From Proales similis (Eukaryota; Rotifera; Eurotatoria; Ploima; Proalidae), in assembly GCA_019059635.1 (NCBI GenBank), contig JAGVRJ010000004.1, forward strand, positions 992,001 through 1,056,000: DNA of 64,000 nucleotides. Reading direction: 5' to 3'. Under the pieces are notes generated by a model. The model worked only from the letters and a program-made list of their open reading frames with translations. It did no database searches and was not told where the DNA came from. How positions within the stretch are numbered: position 1 is the first letter of the stretch; each line of letters begins with the position of its first letter. This document shows, piece by piece, positions 58,644-64,000 of this stretch. A program made the position numbers and the translations under genes.

Positions 58644-61600
58644 ATGCTCTCTCGAGTCAAGACTAATAAGCAAAGTGGCCTGATCTTTATAGAACAGAAA
58701 GAAAAGCAGTCAAAAATGGACGAAGATGAAGAACTTCTAGCACATTTGAATCAAATTGAGCAGACTGGGTCAATAGAGTCGAAGAAAGACGCTAAAAATG
58801 GAGAAGAGCTGGCCACCGTGGGCTTCACAACCGCTCGTGGCGGTCAGTTGTTTGTAAAAAAAGAGACACTCGTGTCGGTGAAAGCGAAAGAGAAAGAGAT
58901 ACTTGAGGTCGAAACAGCATCAGCTAGCCAAAATGAAACCAGTACAAAGATTGAACAAGAGCAGAACTTGTCGGTGCAAACAGGTTTCAAAACTGGATCG
59001 GGAAAAGGATTGACTGTGAGCAAATCACGACTAATGCAAGCACAAAATAAACACGAGAATGACCGAGAGGTGTTTGCTTGCGAAACTCCAAAAGACGAAC
59101 CTGAAAAGTCTGATAGAGACGTTGGCGCCAGAAATCTTTCAAGTATAAACGAAACCAAAGAGTTGATTTTGCCGCGAAAATCGATTGGAAATAAGCAATT
59201 TAAAAAGCATTTTCCTCTAAAAGAGACAACCAATTTACCTGGTCAAAAGATTTGTGTAAAAAACGAAGAAAGCAAATCATTAACAAGTCTCGAGTCGCAA
59301 TGTGCCACAAAGAAAGAGAGTGAGTCGTTGCTTGAGAGCAAATACGCAAATAAGAGACCCTCGCTCCAATTAAGAGACATTGAGTTCAAGACAGTGCAGG
59401 ATCTCACTTGCTTGGCTTCAAGTTGTGAAAATAATCAGAGCAAAGAGCTTATACAAAACCGAATTGGCAATAACGTTCCCGATCAGTCCCTTCTACATAC
59501 ACCCGAGAGCATTCAAATCGATTCAAATGGGAAGAAAGTGTTCTATCGCTTGAAGCCGATCGTGTTAATCAACTATTCCGAGTAAGATGTTTTATTTCAT
59601 GTCCAGCTGATAGAGACATATTGAGGTATCAACCTAAAAGGAATAATGAAGAAATCAGCTGTTTGCCGAATCGAATTTCAAAAGCTGACGCTCAGTGTAC
59701 AGATGCGAGCTATTTGAAACTTGAGAGCGAGCGTCAAAGAGAACGCATTCTGCTCAAAAAGGAAACTCGGTTGTCGCATAGTGAAAGGGCCAAACCAGGC
59801 CATATGTTGCAAGTTAAGTCGTCGATTGAGAGGAAAATTTGCCGTTTAAGTGAATTTGAACTAAAGGTAATTGCAAGAGCAGAGGCGCCATGGCTTAGTG
59901 GCTAAAGCGCCTGTCTAGTAAACAGGAGATCCCGGGTTCGATTCCCGGTGGTGCCTTTTTATTTTCGTTTTCAAATTTTAATCGCATGCACAATCTTATG
60001 TAAAGCGCACGTCCAATAATAATTTTTTCCACTCACCGAGCGAGATATTTAAATATTTCTTCACCTCGGTCCAATTCAGCTCCGATAAAATACTCAGTAC
60101 GCCCGACGATGGGAGAATAATTCCCGACGAAAATAACAAAATCGGCGTGGCTCAGCTTTACAAGTAAAGTTTATCAGTTAATTTCCTTATTCAACTTTTT
60201 CAGTCATTTTACTCAAATGACCATTTAAACCCTTGCCTAGTTGCTTTCTCGACACAAACGGAGTTGACCCATCTCTTGTATCCGAAGAATGGCTTCAAAA
60301 TCATCTCAAATGGCTAGTTTGGAAATTCTATGCCTACGACGTTCGTCTTCCTATGCCCACAAAGTACATTTGAAGCTCCTGCTGAAATAAATTCGATCTT
60401 TGACTGTATTTGCCGAAGGGCCTTGACCCCGGTCAACTTGCTGACTCAATTAAAATATCGCTATGACGTCGAAATCGGATCTGGACGGAGGCAAATGATT
60501 TGATCATCTTAAGAAGTGTTGCATAAAGATGATGAATGCTTTCTTTACTTAGGTCCTGTATAAGAAAGATTGTTGAAAGAGACGACACTCCAATTAATCG
60601 CCTCATGGTTTTGGTTGTCAGTGACATATCCAGGCAGTCTCAGCAAGTAAACACAGCAATAGTTTGACTCTGATCAAAGTAATGCATTTTCGTCGGCCAA
60701 GACATTTTTGGAGTTGAGCGATGGCTGGTATGCAGTCAAAGGACTTTGCGACACTCATTTAGCCAGAATTGTTGATCAGCGTAAAGTCCTCGTCGGTGAT
60801 AAGTTGGCTATTTTTAGCTGCGAGCTTTGGAATTGTCCCAAAGACGGGTGTCCTCCATTAGAGGTAAAAGAAGATTGATTGAACAATTGAAAAAAATAAG
60901 CCTCAATTAGAATTCTTCAAGTTGCCTGAAAACGTTCATTTGAAATTGAGCGTGAATTCAGTTCGAAAGGCACGATGGTACGCCAAACTCGGCTTCCAAA
61001 AGAAACAGCGACCACTTTCAGTCAGATTCTCAACAATCAAGCCAGATTCTGCTGTCGGAGCAGTCGATGTTATAATTGAAAGAGTATATCCATTGCAAGT
61101 AAGGCAGTTGTCTATTCGAATCGGAATTTATTGCGTTGTCAGTTTTACAATAAACAAACAGTTCATTGAAAAACTACCGGACGGTACAAAATCGTTTCGC
61201 AACGAGAGGCAAGAAGAACAAATAAGCGCGGCAAGAATGAGTTATTTATTAGAAGAGGAGCCCAAGTCAGCTTTACAGCAGCCTAAATCCTTGCCCGAAA
61301 GGCAAGTAAGCAAGCTGCTCAAAGTTCGTCTATCTGAATTCAAAGACTCGGAAAACTGTTCGCGTTCCAGTAACTAGACCGCTTCCAGCTTCTTATTAGA
61401 TTTTAAATTGATCACTTTTCTCAAGCTATATTTTTGACTGTGTGGCAGAACGCTGATGAGTTTCGAACCGGAATAAAAGAAGGCCAACGTTTGATAATCT
61501 GTAATCTGGCAGCATCAATTCCAAAGTATTTTCTCGAACATTCAAGACAGAGAAGCTTGTTGAATTAATCGCTATCTCAAGGAATTCTTTCAAGGACGAT

Positions 61601-62782
61601 TCTGGTATCAATCTGTCCACCAACAGGCAAACGTCTTTTGTATTCAAAAAGCAATGTGAAAATTACTTTAGACGAGAGGTAACTCGAAATTCGCCCACTC
61701 AATCATAAAGCCGATGACGAAGCGACCCACAAAAGGTCTCCAGCTACGGTGACATTTATCGAGATCGAGAACCAAACAGTTTTGCAGAAGTAGACACCTG
61801 CGGAGTGGTTTTGGCCCATTCCACCAACAATTATCAAAACCTGCTCTTTTTGACCAATCTTGAAGAAGAGAATCGAATTATTTGCGTATCATTCCCCAAG
61901 CGAGCCGAGGTATGAGCTTTTTACAATTTGACTTTGTTTTGCGATCGCTCAAATACGAGCCGGCTTTAGTACTTTGGGTTCAAAGATATGCTAAAATTCG
62001 GAAATTCGGTTCTTGGCATCAACCTTAAGATAGCGAAAAAAAGGGAGTTTGACAAATATCCGTGTTTATACGCTTCCGAGTTGAGCGTTTTTAGTCAAAG
62101 GACAGACAATTTCAAGCATCTGGAAGGAATGCATTCTCAAATAAACTCCAACTTAAAGGTAGAAAAGAGCAATCGATTTGAAAACACAAATCAGCTTTCG
62201 AATGATTCGAAATCTAGAATAAGCGGCAACTGTTGGACGATTTGGCTCAATTGGTCGGCCGCGACATTATATCTGGCCAAGCCAAGTCACGAAAGTCACT
62301 TGGGGTCTCGCTTCTGCCTCCTGCATCGATTTCTCAACAAGGACAACTGAAGAGAGAAGATCTTAAGCAAGAAGAAAAGGTGTGTACTAGTTGACTTTTT
62401 CGTTTCTGCTTTTCTCCACGAGCCGGAATTATTTGCGGTTACTTGAAAGAATTCCGAGTCGAAGCTTGCATCGATCGGCAAAACCGCTCAAGTCCCGCTA
62501 ATCGCAACCCGGAGTGGGACACGCCCGTCTGGTTTGGCTGCTAGAGATCGGCTACATCGAATGCACGCCTCATCCGAGAACTTGCTAGTCTCGAACACCG
62601 TAAAAAACGGTTCAAAGCCGCAGAAAAGAGTTTCGATCGACAGCAGCGAGCAGATCAGATACCGGGAAGAATTATTAAGAAACATAAATACGATCGATGA
62701 GGACGAAATTCTCTCTAATCAAAATCTAGACGAGATATGCAAAGTAGACTTGAACGCCGTAGTCAAACGCAAAAAGACATGA
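58644..62782 (+). CDS. BRCA2: BRCA2 homologue, short form
   Basis: Loads RAD51 onto single-stranded DNA in homologous recombination. Exons: 58644-59581, 59614-59866, 60045-60163, 60241-60363, 60419-60490, 60553-60646, 60702-60863, 60922-61098, 61162-61369, 61426-61525, 61582-61678, 61736-61909, 61970-62158, 62218-62379, 62465-62782; 1,061 aa. An alternative start at 58716 (MDEDEELLAH) is possible. Exon 1 has two BRC-like repeats, GFTTARGGQLFVKK and GFKTGSGKGLTVSKSRL. The DNA-binding part follows: helical domain (GVDPSLVSEEWLQNHLKWLV, LLTQLKYRYDVEI, IVERDDTPINRLMVLVVSD), OB1 (LSDGWYAVKG, ARWYAKLGF, VDVIIERVYPLQ), OB2-OB3 (FRNERQEE, IKEGQRLIICNLAAS, AEVDTCGVVLA). The tower insertion of vertebrates appears nearly absent. 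The fifth intron (60491-60552) uses a GC donor. A tRNA gene lies in the second intron. The tail is poorly conserved. Confidence 0.9.
59884..59956 (+). tRNA. tRNA-Thr (anticodon AGT)
   Basis: Complete cloverleaf: acceptor GGCGCCA with TGGTGCC, anticodon stem CCTGT/ACAGG around loop CTAGTAA (AGT, decoding ACU), and T arm with GGTTCGATTCC, which is also the B box. No intron. A T-run starting at 59955 serves as pol III terminator. It lies in the second intron of BRCA2 on the same strand. Confidence 0.97.
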
Positions 62783-62997
62783 GCTGACTCGGCATCAGAA
62801 GCCGCGAGAAATTGCTGAACATGCAATAATGCTCTTTCTAGCTTTATTATCAGCCTACGAGAATAAACCAAATTGAAACATATTCAGTTGTGTTGAGCTC
62901 TTGAATTTCGGTGCCGTAAATAATAGAACACAAACGCGCAGTGTTTAGATCGACAATAATTGTCAGCGAAGAACGCGTGATCGAACAAGAGCTGTCA
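62783..62997. other. Short spacer between BRCA2 and a GPCR gene
   Basis: Contains an AATAAA near 62862, probably for BRCA2. Same-strand genes are only about 215 bp apart. Confidence 0.5.
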
Positions 62998-64000
62998 ATG
63001 CATTGGTCACATTTAAATGCTTCTCGTCCGACAAACTGGCCCTCTTTCGAGCAGACGATCAGCTCGTTCTACATTGCTGTCATGTGCATAAACTTTTTCG
63101 TGGGCTCAGTCTTGAACTTGTGGTTTTTGTGGACAATTCTTACCGAAAGGAAGCTTCAAAATCCCAAGTAAGCAAATATTTGCCTTTTTCTTTGCCTCTG
63201 TGCGACCTAAAAGTAAATTTCGTGCCGGAAATACAGATTCTGGGGAATAATAAACCTTGGATGTGTAGACTTGATTCTATGCCTGATTTCTTCGCCACTT
63301 CAAATATTTCGCGAAGCACAAATACCAGTCATTGGCTTGAGTTCAAAAACGTGTTCAATCATTCTGTTCATTTCGACTTGGGCATGTCTCTCTTCCATCA
63401 TCAGCTTGGTAATTATCTCAATCGAGCGTTATTTTGTATTCAAGAACAATAGGCACATGAGCTCGAGAGCATTCACCCTTTGGATGATTGGTGGACACTC
63501 CACAAGTTTCCTGTTCGGTCTACTCAACAGCTTTATGCAGTCGTTCAAAAACTCATGGTCTCACGATCGTTGCATAAAAACCCATTCGAATAATAATCAA
63601 TCAATTCCGAATGCAATCGACAGGCGACAGCAAGGAGTTCTGATGAACTTGTTGGAGCGCGTCTTTACATTCTCCTTTCTTCTGATGGCGTTGATTTGTT
63701 TGTTCATAACCGCGTACTGCTATTACAAAATCTATCGAATAATACAAATCAAAAGGATCAGAAGACTGAATTTGAACGCTTGTGTGTGCGTCAGTAATTT
63801 CAGGTCAAAGTCATCGTGTGCGCCAAGAAACTCGGCTAATCCAGTCAATTCGACCCGACAAATATTGAACAAAAAGGATCAGAGAAGAACAGGAGGCGGA
63901 CAGAAAAGCTTTTCCTCAATGCGAGATGCGGCCTCTAATTTAATCGGACAATTGAGTCATTCTAAACAGTTGATCAACGCCAATCAGGACATTGTTATCT
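62998..64000 (+). CDS. Class A GPCR, 5' part, runs off the right edge
   Basis: Exon 1 62998-63167 from MHWSHLNASRPTNW (two potential N-glycosylation Asn nearby) into TM1 (VMCINFFVGSVLNLWFLW). A 69-bp intron follows, and exon 2 starts at 63237 and stays open to the window end. TM2 (IINLGCVDLILCLISS) keeps the Asp, TM3 ends SLVIISIERYFVF with a proper ERY motif, and TM4 (LWMIGGHSTSFLFGLL) and TM5 (FSFLLMALICLFITAYCYY) follow. The third intracellular loop is long and Arg/Lys/Asn/Ser-rich. The cysteine before TM3 (KTCSII) and one in ECL2 (HDRCIK) could form the class A disulfide. TM6-TM7 are outside the window, so the subfamily and ligand cannot be called; it is not closely similar to the GPCR at 48249-49334. 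Confidence 0.85.

Noticed and set aside
61426-61581. A frameshift mutation in BRCA2 after IICNLAAS
   Set aside because: A 56-bp GT-AG intron (61526-61581) explains the frame change and joins conserved OB2 sequence.

Overview
This window comes from a nuclear genome of a small-genome bilaterian animal, probably a protostome invertebrate. The evidence is spliced genes with GT-AG introns mostly 45-65 bp long, metazoan-only families (laminin alpha, a GluN3-type NMDA receptor subunit, class A GPCRs), AATAAA signals close behind stop codons, and intergenic gaps that can shrink to about 100 bp. The laminin is of the arthropod LanA / vertebrate alpha-3/5 type. The species cannot be fixed from sequence alone. 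Exon-intron structures below were worked out by hand from reading frame, splice dinucleotides and remembered family sequences, so they are gene models, not transcript-verified.

Layout. 1-5.5 kb: the first codons of a minus-strand gene leaving the left edge, a long non-coding stretch, and the 3' end of an unassigned gene ending in SKL. 5.5-16.6 kb: laminin alpha (3,677 aa) with one detectable intron and a 10.8-kb exon. 16.9-21.8 kb: WASHC4/SWIP in 24 exons. 21.9-35.5 kb: an accessory island with a dead Tc1/mariner copy, fragments of non-LTR elements, an intact Jockey-type retrotransposon between identical 385-bp direct repeats, a broken duplicate of the LRRC43 3' end, and five same-orientation copies of an unclassified repeat (R). 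These surround two ciliary/axonemal genes, CIMIP2-like (minus) and LRRC43 (plus), read divergently, each with an RFX-type X-box just upstream. 35.6-39.4 kb: GluN3-like receptor. 42.3-44.3 kb: Cys-less pentameric ligand-gated channel. 44.6-49.3 kb: MCM5, a tiny two-exon ORF, SPCS1 and an intronless GPCR. 50.5-53.9 kb: a small CaaX protein and two tandem retinol-dehydrogenase-like SDR genes. 54.6-57.0 kb: OTUD5. 58.6-62.8 kb: a short BRCA2 carrying a tRNA-Thr gene in an intron. 63-64 kb: the 5' part of another GPCR.

Most genes are unrelated housekeeping or neuronal genes packed together. The functionally linked group is the CIMIP2-like/LRRC43 pair. The most unusual signals are the 385-bp duplication around the retrotransposon, the LRRC43 tail whose ancestral frame survives only in the duplicate, the exon-bounded near-identity of the two SDR genes, and the 3'-biased loss of introns in laminin alpha.
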